DNA from: Marimonas lutisalis | Lineage (GTDB): Bacteria > Pseudomonadota > Alphaproteobacteria > Rhodobacterales > Rhodobacteraceae | NCBI RefSeq assembly: GCF_005434965.1 | Contig: NZ_SKCI01000004.1 | Span: 372,001 to 436,000, forward strand | DNA length: 64,000 nt | Direction of reading: 5' to 3' | Part shown: positions 1-9,482 of the stretch, one piece after another | How positions within the stretch are numbered: the stretch's first letter is position 1 | Layout: every line of letters starts with the position of its first letter | Program-made: the position numbers and the translations under genes | The notes under the pieces: generated by a model | What the model saw: only the letters and a program-made list of their open reading frames with translations | What the model was told of the DNA's origin: nothing | Database searches by the model: none

Positions 1-1
1 C

Positions 2-676
2 GAGGTGTCCGATTACACGCTCGACGTCTCGATCACCGGCGCCACAGGCGCGACCGTGCAATCCGATTACGCCGACGGGCTTCAGGGCGGCCCCGATTAC
101 TGGCGCGTGAACACGTCGGGCGGAGGCCTCAACATGCGCGCGGCACCTTCGTCGGGCTCGGGCGTGGTCACGCAGGTGGCCAATGGCACCAACCTGCGCA
201 ATCTCGGCTGCCGCATGGCCGAAGGCCGCCGCTGGTGTCGCGTCGCCACCCTGGCCGACCCGGGATCGGAAGGCTGGGTTGCCGGTGACTTCCTGGTCGA
301 GGGCAGCGCCCAGGCCAGCGCGCCGGCGCAAACCCAGCATCACACCGCAGGCCAGGCCGGCGGCTCTTCGGATGTGCGCGTCCGCTTCGCCGCTGGCACC
401 ACCGGGACCGAGCTTACCGGCGCGCTGGCGCCCGGCGAATCGCGCCGCTACCTGATCGGGGCCGGCAAGAACCAGTTCCTCTACGTGCGCGTCGCCGCGC
501 GTGGCCCGGGGCTCTCCTACCAGATCTTCAACCCCGACCGCAGCTTCCTGCTCGAGGCCATGGACCCGGCGCAGGAATACCGCGGCCAGCTCTGGCAATC
601 GGGCGATCACGCGATCGAGGTGATCAACCGCGGCAACGCGCCCGCCGAGTACAACATCATCATCGGGATCGAATGA
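2..676 (+). CDS. SH3-domain exported-type protein, 5' end cut by window edge
   Basis: The reading frame is open to the first base, so the gene starts upstream; 224 residues are visible. A GTG at position 5 is a possible but unconvincing start. Residues about 35-98 form a bacterial SH3 (SH3_3) domain, with the typical GLNMRAAPS opening, two cysteines flanking the central strands and a GWVAGDFL closing strand. A low-complexity Ala/Gln linker follows (about 100-120). The last 100 residues are a beta-rich domain resembling PliG-type inhibitors of g-type lysozyme (RYLIGAGKNQFLYVRV near its start). The combination suggests a periplasmic or cell-wall-associated protein. It ends at a GC-rich hairpin and converges on the DUF4139 gene. 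The SH3 call is firm; the inhibitor resemblance is inference. Confidence 0.7.
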   Translation, partial: EVSDYTLDVSITGATGATVQSDYADGLQGGPDYWRVNTSGGGLNMRAAPSSGSGVVTQVANGTNLRNLGCRMAEGRRWCRVATLADPGSEGWVAGDFLVEGSAQASAPAQTQHHTAGQAGGSSDVRVRFAAGTTGTELTGALAPGESRRYLIGAGKNQFLYVRVAARGPGLSYQIFNPDRSFLLEAMDPAQEYRGQLWQSGDHAIEVINRGNAPAEYNIIIGIE

Positions 677-681
677 TGGCG

Positions 682-709
682 CCGCCGCGCCGGAAAACCG
701 GCGCGGCGC
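682..709. terminator. GC-rich hairpin between convergent genes
   Basis: An 11-bp perfect stem (CGCCGCGCCGG pairing with CCGGCGCGGCG) closes an AAAA loop directly after the stop of the SH3-domain gene and before the stop of the opposing DUF4139 gene. There is no clear T-tract, so a bidirectional terminator role is inferred from position and stem strength only. Confidence 0.5.
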
Positions 710-718
710 AGCTCCCGC

Positions 719-2338
719 TCAGCGCAGGACTTTGCCCTCGGGCCACTGCAGGCTGTAATTCAGCCGGATCACCTGCGTCTCACCCGCGCCGATCTGCAGG
801 TCCCAGCCAAGAACACCGGTCTTGTCGTCCACGTCCACCTCGGTGGGGCGCGGTGCGGCATTCCAGGTAATCTCCAGGTCCTCCTGCTCTGAATAGGGCA
901 CCTGGTCCAGCACGCGCAGGGGCCAGGCCTCGCCGGTCAGGTTCTCGGCTTCGATCGTGATCCGCTCGCTCAGCTCGGTCGACCGGCTCAACACGCCCCG
1001 GTCGCCTTCGTTGCGCTCGACCAGCCGTTTCAGGCGCAAACCCTCGATCGGGCCGAAACTCAACCGCGCCTCGCCCCCGGCCGGGATCATCTCGCCGCGC
1101 GCCTCGCCCACGTATTCGCCATCGCGGTACAGCTGGGTCGCCGCACTGGGCAGGATCATCTCGCCCGTCGTATTGGTGAACTCCGCCACCAGGAACGCGG
1201 TCTCGTCGCGCTTGGGCACACCCCAGGCCAGCACTTCGGCGTCAAGGCTCAGATCGCCCAGCGCCAGCCGCACCTCGTCTGCGCCCGTCGCCAGATCGAC
1301 CGCGCCGGGATAGCCATAGGTCACGCTCAGTCCGCTGATATCGGCGACGGCCTGTTCTTCCGCCACCATCGGCTCGACCATCGGCGGGCTCAGCGCCGCA
1401 CCGGCGGCGTCCGCCTGCGACCTGAACACCGGGCGCGGCTCCTCGGGGTCGGTAATACGCCGCAGATCGGGCCACAGCTCACCCGGCGCCACTTCGCCGC
1501 TCGGCTCGTTGGTCGACAGGGTCAGCGCCACCCCCTGCCAGTTCTCGCCGGTGTCCTGGCTGACCAGTGCCGCGCGTTTCAGCATGATCTGCCCGGCATC
1601 GCGGTCCAGATAGGCATCGTAGACAGGGCGCCAATGCGCCGCGTCGTGGTAATAGGTGATCTCCAGCGTGCCCTTGGTGTCGCCCTCGGCACTGATCCCC
1701 ACGGTGACCAGGTTGCGCGCCTCGTCCTCGGGCACCAGCGCCGCCAGCGCCTGGCGGGCTTCGTCCAGATCCTCGCGCAGCTCCTTCACCTCGCGGTCCA
1801 CCACCCGCGCGCGGCCCTCGGCCTCAAGCATCGCCTGGCGCGCGGCCAGCGTCTCCTCGCCCACCATGCGCGAAACCTCGCGCAGGCTCTCGGGCGTCGC
1901 GCCACTCAGCGCATCACCCTGGCCCAACTGGCGCAGGAAGGTGATACGCGTATCCGCCGCCTCGCGCGCCGCGCGGATCGCCTCGGCCTCGTCGGCCTTG
2001 GCGCGCACAGCCTCTTCGAGCCGCTCCACCTCGTCCCGCGCCGCCCTGACGGCATCGCTTTCCCGGTCGCCACGCGGCGGCACGAAATCCTCGCGCGTCG
2101 ACACGGTGCCCATCACCGCGCCCGTCACCTTCACCCGCAGCGTTTCCATGGGCGTGCCCTGCGGCAGGTCGATCAGGCGCAGCTCGTGCTCGCCCGCGGG
2201 CGCCTCGAACGGCACCTGCCGCACGATCCTGGCGCCATAGGGAAACAGCGTCACATCGGTGACCCGGCTGGTCAGGCTGATCTCATCCGCCAGCACGAGG
2301 CTTGGGAAAAAGGCGAAAATCAGGGGAAGGGCACGCAT
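719..2338 (-). CDS. DUF4139 domain-containing exported protein (mucoidy-inhibitor-like)
   Basis: A 539-residue protein. The start at 2338 is chosen because an AGGAGA ribosome-binding site lies 6-7 bases upstream and the first 17 residues form a signal peptide (MRALPLIFAFFPSLVLA followed by DE). The reading frame extends further upstream, but only into the asd terminator. After an N-terminal DUF4140-like strand region (TSRVTDVTLFPYGARIVRQV) comes a long charged coiled coil, about residues 105-205. Beyond it is the DUF4139 beta-rich C-terminal domain, recognisable from LEITYYHDAAHWRPVYDAYL and the EITWNAAPRPTEVDVDDKTG region. The biochemical function of the family is not established; related proteins are annotated as mucoidy inhibitor A. 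It lies downstream of asd on the same strand, separated by a terminator, so it probably has its own promoter. Confidence 0.8.
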   Translation of the reverse strand: MRALPLIFAFFPSLVLADEISLTSRVTDVTLFPYGARIVRQVPFEAPAGEHELRLIDLPQGTPMETLRVKVTGAVMGTVSTREDFVPPRGDRESDAVRAARDEVERLEEAVRAKADEAEAIRAAREAADTRITFLRQLGQGDALSGATPESLREVSRMVGEETLAARQAMLEAEGRARVVDREVKELREDLDEARQALAALVPEDEARNLVTVGISAEGDTKGTLEITYYHDAAHWRPVYDAYLDRDAGQIMLKRAALVSQDTGENWQGVALTLSTNEPSGEVAPGELWPDLRRITDPEEPRPVFRSQADAAGAALSPPMVEPMVAEEQAVADISGLSVTYGYPGAVDLATGADEVRLALGDLSLDAEVLAWGVPKRDETAFLVAEFTNTTGEMILPSAATQLYRDGEYVGEARGEMIPAGGEARLSFGPIEGLRLKRLVERNEGDRGVLSRSTELSERITIEAENLTGEAWPLRVLDQVPYSEQEDLEITWNAAPRPTEVDVDDKTGVLGWDLQIGAGETQVIRLNYSLQWPEGKVLR

Positions 2339-2390
2339 GGAAAATCTCCTCATATCCTGCGCCCGATCAAATCCCATCGCACCTGCAATG

Positions 2391-2418
2391 AAAAGGGGCG
2401 CCCACTTGGGACGCCCCT
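2391..2418 (-). terminator. Rho-independent terminator of asd
   Basis: On the minus strand, AGGGGCG and CGCCCCT arms close an 11-base loop and are followed by TTTT, 24 bases after the asd stop codon. Confidence 0.8.
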
Positions 2419-2442
2419 CATTCATCAATCCTTGGGCGGGTT

Positions 2443-3465
<1,023 letters not shown>

Positions 3466-3636
3466 TGCGGGGTCTCCTTTGAATCAACGTCGCGGGTCAT
3501 ACAGCAGCGTGAAGGCGGTTGAAAGGGGCTGCGCTGACTCGGGCGCGTTTCGCCCACGTTGACAGCGGTCATTTCGCGCGGTCCCGGCCGGCCTTACACA
3601 TGGTCAGGTTTCCATCCGGTTCAAGGCTCGCCCGAC

Positions 3637-4611
3637 ATGTCCGGCACCCACTCGGCCGCGTGCCGTCTCCTGCTTCTTGCACTCGCCGCCCTTGTTGCCG
3701 CGGCGCTGGCCATCCACTGGCTCTATTCGCGTGACATGGCGCAGCTCTACAGCCGCCTCGATGCGCAATCGCGTATTGTCCCCCTGCCACAGGGCCCGAT
3801 GCAATATGCCGATTGGGGCAGCGGTCCGGCAGTGCTTGTCATTCACGGGGCCGGCGGTGGCTTCGATCAGGGCCGGCTCCTGCCACAAGCGTTCGGACAA
3901 CCGGGGGTTCGCTGGATTTCCGTATCGCGCTTTGGCTATCTCGACTCGCCCCTGCCGGCCAACGGCTCGACCACCGCCCAGGCCCGGGCCTTCGCCGAGC
4001 TGCTCGACCGGCTCGGGCTCGAACGGGTTGGCATCCTTGCCATGTCGGGCGGTGTGCCGCCCGCGCTGCAATTCGCCCAGCATTACCCCGAACGTACTGC
4101 GGCCCTGGTGCTACTCTCCTCGGCACCGTACACGCCCTTCACCGCACCCGATGCGGACCGGGCCCTGCCCGCCTGGCTCTACCAGTGGCTCTTCGGCTCG
4201 GATTTCGTGTTCTGGGCCATCGTCAAAGCCGCGCCATCGCTGCTCGATCCGTTCTTCGATATCCCCCCGGGCACCCGCGCCACGCTCGGCGATGCGGATC
4301 TCGCCTTCGTCAACGGGCTCACCGAAACCTTCCTACCGGTCACCGCGCGGCTGGACGGGTTGCGCAACGAAGGCGCGGCGATTGATCGCGACACCCGCTA
4401 CGACCTGTCGAAAATCACCGCGCCCACCCTCGTCGTGCATGCCCGCGACGACGGGATCAACCCGTTTGCCATCGGCGAACATACCGCGCAGTCGATCGCC
4501 GGGGCCACGTTCATCGCCCTGCCTTCGGGCGGACACCTGTTGCTGGGTCATTCCGAACGGCTCCGGGCCGAGGTGTCGGGGTTTCTGCGCCGCCACCTGC
4601 CTGCGCCGTAG
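3637..4611 (+). CDS. Membrane-anchored alpha/beta hydrolase
   Basis: A 324-residue protein. The ATG at 3637 was preferred because it places the hydrophobic segment LLLLALAALVAAALAIHWLY near the N-terminus as a signal anchor; the frame continues upstream to a TTG at 3559 without a better ribosome-binding site. The alpha/beta-hydrolase fold is shown by the oxyanion strand VLVIHGAGGGFDQG, the nucleophile elbow AMSGG (an A-x-S-x-G variant of G-x-S-x-G), the acid region HARDDGINPF and the catalytic histidine in SGGHLLLGH. The substrate cannot be predicted. It converges on the MFS gene with only 12 bases between stops, so its transcript probably runs into that gene. Confidence 0.8.
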   Translation: MSGTHSAACRLLLLALAALVAAALAIHWLYSRDMAQLYSRLDAQSRIVPLPQGPMQYADWGSGPAVLVIHGAGGGFDQGRLLPQAFGQPGVRWISVSRFGYLDSPLPANGSTTAQARAFAELLDRLGLERVGILAMSGGVPPALQFAQHYPERTAALVLLSSAPYTPFTAPDADRALPAWLYQWLFGSDFVFWAIVKAAPSLLDPFFDIPPGTRATLGDADLAFVNGLTETFLPVTARLDGLRNEGAAIDRDTRYDLSKITAPTLVVHARDDGINPFAIGEHTAQSIAGATFIALPSGGHLLLGHSERLRAEVSGFLRRHLPAP

Positions 4612-4623
4612 AGCGTGCTCGTG

Positions 4624-5802
4624 CTATCCCACCCGATCCTCGCAGAACAGGTAGATCACCAGCCCCGCCAAAACCGTCACCGCGAAGAAACCGAACAACA
4701 CTTGGTAGGGGTAGGCAGCGCCCCGCTCCGCCGCCTCAGCCACGGTGTAAAGCCGCCCGGTCACCATCTGAATCACACCCACCCCGCCAATGGCGAAAAG
4801 GTTCATCAGCGTCACGCCGCGCCCGACAAGGTGCGGGGGATAGAAACTGCGCCCGTGCGCCATCAGCACCGGGTAGGACGCGCCGAAGAACCCTGCCGCC
4901 GCACAGATCGCCACCGCCGTCCACACCCCGCTCGGCGGCAGCATCGCCAGAATCGCCATACAGCCCGCCCCGATCAGGCTACCCGCGAAGATCACCCATT
5001 TCCGCGTGCCCAGGATCCGGTCAAGCGGCCCATAGGTGAACGTGCCGGCGATCATCGCGACACCCATGATCAGCGTCACGTTGCCCACCATTTCCGGATC
5101 TGCTGCAAAAACGTCGGTGAAATACGGCCCGATCCAAAGGCCCCGCAGCCCAGCGGACGGGGCATAGTGAAAGAACGCCAGCGGCAGGATCAACCACAGC
5201 GCCGGCATCTTCAGCAGGTCCAGAACCGAGCCCTTTTCGTTCCCGCCCAGCTTCTCGGGGTCCTGCACCATCGCATAAAGGCCCAGCGCGGTGATCGCGC
5301 TTACCCCGGCCATGCCCCACATCATCGCACGCCATCCGATCGCCTCGATCGCCAGCGTGGTGGGCAGCGCGCTCGCCAGGTTTCCGAGCGAGCCCACGCC
5401 CAGCAGCATCGCCGCCAGCGTGGCGAAAACATGCGGCGAATACACCCGCGCGAAAATATAGTAAGAGGCCATAAGGACCGGCGAGCAACCGATCCCGATC
5501 AACAGCATCGCCGCGCTCACATGGGCCGGGCTCTGCGCCAGCGCGAACACCGCCGCGCCGCCCCCGCCGCCGATCAGCAAAAGCACGCTCGCCGTCAGGC
5601 GCGGCCCCACCCGGTCCAGCGCCCAGCCCACCGGGATCTGCATCAGCGCAAAGGACAGGAACCAGAAGCCCGAGGCCGTGGCCAGTGCCTCGGCGCTCGC
5701 CCCGATATCGCGTTCCAACACCTCGGTCAGAACCGCCAGGAACATCCGGTAGAACTGGCTCAGAACGTAGGCGAATGTCAGTAGAATAAGATCGGCGCGC
5801 AA
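4624..5802 (-). CDS. MFS transporter, probably for shikimate/quinate-type acids
   Basis: A 392-residue major facilitator with about 12 hydrophobic segments. The best start is a TTG at 5802: GGAGG sits 7 bases upstream and the first membrane segment (LILLTFAYVLSQFYRMFLAVL) follows at once. The frame extends upstream through unrelated charged sequence that contains the putative operator. MFS signature-like residues occur after helix 2 (GWALDRVGPR) and in the second half (GPLDRILGTRKW). It is divergent from a shikimate dehydrogenase/dehydroshikimate dehydratase pair, so uptake of an alicyclic hydroxy acid is inferred from context; the sequence alone does not show the substrate. Confidence 0.75.
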   Translation of the reverse strand: MRADLILLTFAYVLSQFYRMFLAVLTEVLERDIGASAEALATASGFWFLSFALMQIPVGWALDRVGPRLTASVLLLIGGGGGAAVFALAQSPAHVSAAMLLIGIGCSPVLMASYYIFARVYSPHVFATLAAMLLGVGSLGNLASALPTTLAIEAIGWRAMMWGMAGVSAITALGLYAMVQDPEKLGGNEKGSVLDLLKMPALWLILPLAFFHYAPSAGLRGLWIGPYFTDVFAADPEMVGNVTLIMGVAMIAGTFTYGPLDRILGTRKWVIFAGSLIGAGCMAILAMLPPSGVWTAVAICAAAGFFGASYPVLMAHGRSFYPPHLVGRGVTLMNLFAIGGVGVIQMVTGRLYTVAEAAERGAAYPYQVLFGFFAVTVLAGLVIYLFCEDRVG

Positions 5803-5871
5803 TTTCCGTCCTCCCGCAAAACCGGGTGGCACGGGTTCCGCACGGGCGCAAGCCCCGATCTCTCCGAAAAA

Positions 5872-5881
5872 TGGTATACCA
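5872..5881. promoter_or_regulatory. GntR (FadR-type) operator candidate
   Basis: TGGTATACCA is a perfect 10-bp palindrome that matches the TGGT-N2-ACCA form bound by FadR-subfamily GntR regulators. A degenerate second copy (TGGTATCA) lies at 5909-5916. Both sit in the 148-bp gap between the divergent MFS and shikimate dehydrogenase genes, where one regulator could control both. No GntR gene lies in the window. Confidence 0.5.
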
Positions 5882-5950
5882 AATTTCCATGACTCCGCCC
5901 CACCCACGTGGTATCACGGCGACACCTCAACAATCCCGGCCCGGAATCGC

Positions 5951-6853
5951 GTGTTTCATAGTCTGACCGACCAAATCGCCGAGGCCCTGCGCAGCGCCGG
6001 CAAGGGCACGATCCTGACCGGCCTCATCGGCAAGGGCATCCAGCTGTCGCGCACCCCCTCGATGCACATGGACGAGGCCCACGCCCAGGGGCTCGACATG
6101 CTCTACCTGCGTTTCGACCCCGAGCTCTGGGACGGACCGGAACCCTCCATTGCCGAGATGCTCGACCGGATCGAGGCGGCCGGCTTTTCCGGGCTCAACG
6201 TCACCTACCCCTATAAAAAGGCGGTAATGGCCCACCTTGATGAGCTGTCCGAGGCCGCGCAAAACGTCGGCGCCGTCAACACCGTGGTGTTCGGCAATGG
6301 CCGTCGCATGGGCCATAACACCGATTTCTGGGGCTTCGCCGAAAGCCTGCGCCGCGCCCTTCCCAACGGGCCCTTTGGCACGGTGCTGCTGCTCGGCGCG
6401 GGCGGGGCGGGTGGCGCGGTGGGACACGCGCTGAAATCGCTGGGCGTCCGGCAGCTTCTGATCTCCGACACCGATCCGGCCTCCGCGCAGGCCCTCGCGA
6501 CCGCGACGGGCGGAACCCCCTGCACCGATCTGGCGCAGGCCGCAGAGGCCGCCGACGGCATCGTCAACGCCACGCCGATGGGCATGGCCAAACTGCCCGG
6601 CACCGCCATCGACACCGCGCTCCTGCAACCACGCCACTGGGTTGCCGATATCGTCTATTTCCCGCTGGAAACCGCGCTGCTTGCCGCCGCGCGGGCGCGT
6701 GGCTGCACCTGCATCAGCGGCGCCGGCATGGCCGTCTTCCAGGCCGTGCGCGCGTTCGACCTCTTCACCGGCCACGCGCCCGATATCGCCCGGATGCAGG
6801 CCAGCTTCGCCGCCTTCGATGAACCCGGTGCCCAGGGGAAAGACCGCTCATGA
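5951..6853 (+). CDS. Shikimate dehydrogenase, probably NAD-dependent and catabolic
   Basis: A 300-residue member of the AroE family, oxidising shikimate (or quinate) to the 3-dehydro acid. It starts at GTG 5951. The substrate serines/threonine are in LSRTPSMH (residues 32-39), the catalytic lysine is K89 in NVTYPYK, and the paired aspartate is D125 in GHNTDFWG. The dinucleotide fold GAGGAGGAVG is at 149-158. After the second strand the protein has ISDTD (D173) instead of the NRT motif of NADP-specific AroE, which favours NAD. Together with the downstream dehydratase this indicates a degradative enzyme, not the aromatic-biosynthesis AroE. Its stop overlaps the next start as ATGA. Confidence 0.85.
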   Translation: MFHSLTDQIAEALRSAGKGTILTGLIGKGIQLSRTPSMHMDEAHAQGLDMLYLRFDPELWDGPEPSIAEMLDRIEAAGFSGLNVTYPYKKAVMAHLDELSEAAQNVGAVNTVVFGNGRRMGHNTDFWGFAESLRRALPNGPFGTVLLLGAGGAGGAVGHALKSLGVRQLLISDTDPASAQALATATGGTPCTDLAQAAEAADGIVNATPMGMAKLPGTAIDTALLQPRHWVADIVYFPLETALLAAARARGCTCISGAGMAVFQAVRAFDLFTGHAPDIARMQASFAAFDEPGAQGKDRS

Positions 6854-8733
6854 AAACCTCGATCGCCACCGTCTCGATCTCGGGCAACCTGCGCGAAAAG
6901 CTCGAAGCGATCGCCGCCGCGGGCTTCGACGGGATCGAGATCTTCGAGCAGGATTTCATCGCCGATCCGGGCAGCCCCCGCGATGTCGGCAACATGGTGC
7001 GCGATCATGGGCTCGATATCACCCTGTTTCAGCCCTTTCGAGATTTCGAAGGCCTGCCCGAACCGCTCCGCGCCAAGGCCTTCGACCGGGCCGAGCGCAA
7101 ATTCGACGTGATGCAGGACCTGGGCACCGATCTTGTTCTGATCTGTTCCTCTCTGCACCCGCAGGCCCTGGGCGGGATCGACCGTGCGGCCGGCGATCTG
7201 CACGAACTGGGTGAACGCGCCGCCAAACGCGGCCTGCGCGTGGGCTACGAAGCGCTGGCCTGGGGCCGTCATGTCAACGATCACCGCGATGCCTGGGAAA
7301 TCGTGCGCCGTGCCGATCACCCCAGTATCGGCCTCATCGTCGACAGCTTTCACACCCTGGGCCGCGGGATCGACCCCGACACCATCCGCCGCATCCCCGG
7401 CGACAGGATCTTTTTCGTGCAACTGGCCGACGCGCCGCAGATCGACATGGACCTGCTCTACTGGTCCCGCCATTTCCGCAACATGCCGGGCGAAGGCGAC
7501 CTCGATGTCACCGGTTTCATGCGCGCCGTTCTCGCCACCGGCTATACCGGGCCGGTCAGCCTGGAAATTTTCAACGACCAGTTCCGCGGCGGCAACACGC
7601 GCTCGCTTGCGCGCGATGGCTACCGCTCACTCGTCGCATTGCTCGACGATGTGCGCCGGGCCGAGCCCACGGTGCCCGTCGCCCTGCCCGAAATGCCCGC
7701 CCGCGTCACCACACACGGCGTCTCCTTCATCGAATTCGCGAGCCAGGGCGACGAGGCGCAGGCGCTTGATACGCTGCTCACCTCGCTGGGCTTCACCCGC
7801 ACGGGCCAGCACCGCAACAAATCCGTCGCGCTCTGGCAGCAGGGCGATATCCGCATCGTCGTGAATTCCGAAACCACCGGCCATGCCGGGCACAGCTGGA
7901 ACGCGCGTGGCACCACCGTCTGCGATATCGGCCTGCGTGTCGCCTCGGCCAGCGATACGATCGCCCGCGCCACGCAGCTTGGCGCCGAACCCTTCTCGCA
8001 GCCGCTCGGCCCGGGCGAAATCGACATTCCCGCCATTCGCGGCCTTTCCGGGTCTGTCCTGCACTTCATCGATGACCAGACCGGCCTCGGCAAGGTCTGG
8101 GAAATCGAATTCGACGCCACCCAGCCACCCCCGGGCGCGGGCCTGACCCATATCGACCACCTGGCCCAGACGATGAGCTATGACGACATGCTCAGCTGGA
8201 CGCTGTTCTACACCTCGCTTCTGGACATGCAAAAATCGCCCATGGTCGACGTGATCGACCCCGACGGGCTTGTGCGCAGCCAGGTGGTCGAGGCGCCGGG
8301 CGGCGCGCTCCGGATCACGCTCAACGGCGCCGACAGTCACCGCACGCTGGCCGGCTCGTTCCTGGCCGATTCCTTCGGCGGCTCGGTCCAGCATGTGGCG
8401 CTGGCCACCGACGATATCTTCGCCACGCTCGACCGGCTCAGCGCGCGCGGGTTCGAGCCGCTGCCGATTTCACCGAACTACTACGATGACCTCGCCGCGC
8501 GCTTTGATTTCCCCGAAGGCCTGATCGACAAGATGCGCGCGGCCAACGTGCTTTACGACCAGGACGATGCCGGGGCGTTCTTCCAGTGCTACTCACGCGC
8601 CTTCGCCGGCGGGCTCTTCTTCGAAATCGTGCAGCGCGGGACCGGCTACCAGGGCTTCGGCGCGCCCAACGCGCCCTTCCGCATCGCCGCGCAGAAACGT
8701 CTGCGCGGCGCGCGGGGCCTGCCCCGGCGCTAG
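6850..8733 (+). CDS. quiC: 3-dehydroshikimate dehydratase, fused TIM barrel and VOC domains (QuiC1 type)
   Basis: A 627-residue two-domain protein converting 3-dehydroshikimate to protocatechuate. Residues 1-280 are a sugar-phosphate-isomerase/AP-endonuclease-2 type TIM barrel. The four metal ligands expected for QuiC1 enzymes are in place and at the numbering I recall for the Pseudomonas protein: E134 (GYEAL), D165 (IVDSFH), Q191 (FVQLAD) and E239 (SLEIF). Residues about 285-627 are a 4-hydroxyphenylpyruvate-dioxygenase-like VOC region whose role is less clear. The gene overlaps the shikimate dehydrogenase by four bases, so the two form a translationally coupled shikimate-to-protocatechuate pair. 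No protocatechuate (pca) genes lie in the window. Confidence 0.9.
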   Translation: MKTSIATVSISGNLREKLEAIAAAGFDGIEIFEQDFIADPGSPRDVGNMVRDHGLDITLFQPFRDFEGLPEPLRAKAFDRAERKFDVMQDLGTDLVLICSSLHPQALGGIDRAAGDLHELGERAAKRGLRVGYEALAWGRHVNDHRDAWEIVRRADHPSIGLIVDSFHTLGRGIDPDTIRRIPGDRIFFVQLADAPQIDMDLLYWSRHFRNMPGEGDLDVTGFMRAVLATGYTGPVSLEIFNDQFRGGNTRSLARDGYRSLVALLDDVRRAEPTVPVALPEMPARVTTHGVSFIEFASQGDEAQALDTLLTSLGFTRTGQHRNKSVALWQQGDIRIVVNSETTGHAGHSWNARGTTVCDIGLRVASASDTIARATQLGAEPFSQPLGPGEIDIPAIRGLSGSVLHFIDDQTGLGKVWEIEFDATQPPPGAGLTHIDHLAQTMSYDDMLSWTLFYTSLLDMQKSPMVDVIDPDGLVRSQVVEAPGGALRITLNGADSHRTLAGSFLADSFGGSVQHVALATDDIFATLDRLSARGFEPLPISPNYYDDLAARFDFPEGLIDKMRAANVLYDQDDAGAFFQCYSRAFAGGLFFEIVQRGTGYQGFGAPNAPFRIAAQKRLRGARGLPRR

Positions 8734-8735
8734 GG

Positions 8736-9482
8736 TCAGATACAGCGCCCGCCGTCCACTTCCATGCAGACGCCGGTGATCATGCTGGCCTCTTCGCTGC
8801 ACAGGAACGCCGCGGCGTTGCCCATGTCCTCGGGCGTCGAAAACCGGCCCAGCGGGATCGTCGACAGGAACGCCGCGCGCCGCTCGGGCGTATCCTCGCC
8901 CATGAAGCTGGCCAATAGCGGCGTTTCGCCCGCCACCGGGTTGATCGCGTTCACCCGCACGCCCTTGGGGGCCAGCTCCACCGCCATCGCCTTGGTGGCC
9001 GTGTTCACCCAGCCCTTGGACGAGTTGTACCAGTTCAGGTTGGGCCGGGGCGACAGCCCCGCCGTGGACGAAACGTTCAAAATCGCCCCCGCGCCGCGCG
9101 CCTTCATATGCGGCACCAACGCGCGGGCGAACAGGTAGATCGATTTGCAGTTCACCGCGAAGACCCGATCGAAATCGTCTTCCGAAACCTCTTCCATCGG
9201 CGCGGGCAGATGGGTCACGCCGGCATTGTTCACCAGGATGTCGACCTCTCCGAAGACGCGGCGCGCCTCTTCCACCAGCGCGTCCACCTCGGCGCCCTGC
9301 GCCACGTTGGCGACATGCCCGAACGATCCCTGGCCCAGCTCCTCGGCCATGTCCATCGCGCCGTCATGATCGATATCCACTACCATCACCTGCGCGCCCT
9401 CGGCCACGAACTTGCGCGCGATCCCAGCGCCAAAGCCGCTGGCCGCGCCGGTCACGATCGCCGTCTTGCCTTCCAGTCTCAT
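8736..9482 (-). CDS. SDR family oxidoreductase (glucose/ribitol dehydrogenase-like)
   Basis: A 248-residue classical short-chain dehydrogenase. It has the cofactor motif TGAASGFG, an acidic residue after strand 2 (VVDIDHD) that favours NAD, NNAG, and the catalytic Ser...Tyr-x-x-x-Lys (SST...YNSSK). The ATG at 9482 is preceded by GGGAGAG; an ATG one codon earlier (9485) would overlap the previous stop as ATGA. It is the last gene of the minus-strand ABC-transporter operon, and its stop is only two bases from the stop of the convergent quiC. The substrate is unknown; the operon suggests oxidation of an alcohol derived from the imported compound. Confidence 0.8.
   Translation of the reverse strand: MRLEGKTAIVTGAASGFGAGIARKFVAEGAQVMVVDIDHDGAMDMAEELGQGSFGHVANVAQGAEVDALVEEARRVFGEVDILVNNAGVTHLPAPMEEVSEDDFDRVFAVNCKSIYLFARALVPHMKARGAGAILNVSSTAGLSPRPNLNWYNSSKGWVNTATKAMAVELAPKGVRVNAINPVAGETPLLASFMGEDTPERRAAFLSTIPLGRFSTPEDMGNAAAFLCSEEASMITGVCMEVDGGRCI

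Noticed and set aside
4615-5784. 389-codon plus-strand frame opposite the MFS gene
   Set aside because: Composition dominated by His, Arg, Gln and Pro; the minus strand encodes a clear 12-helix transporter.
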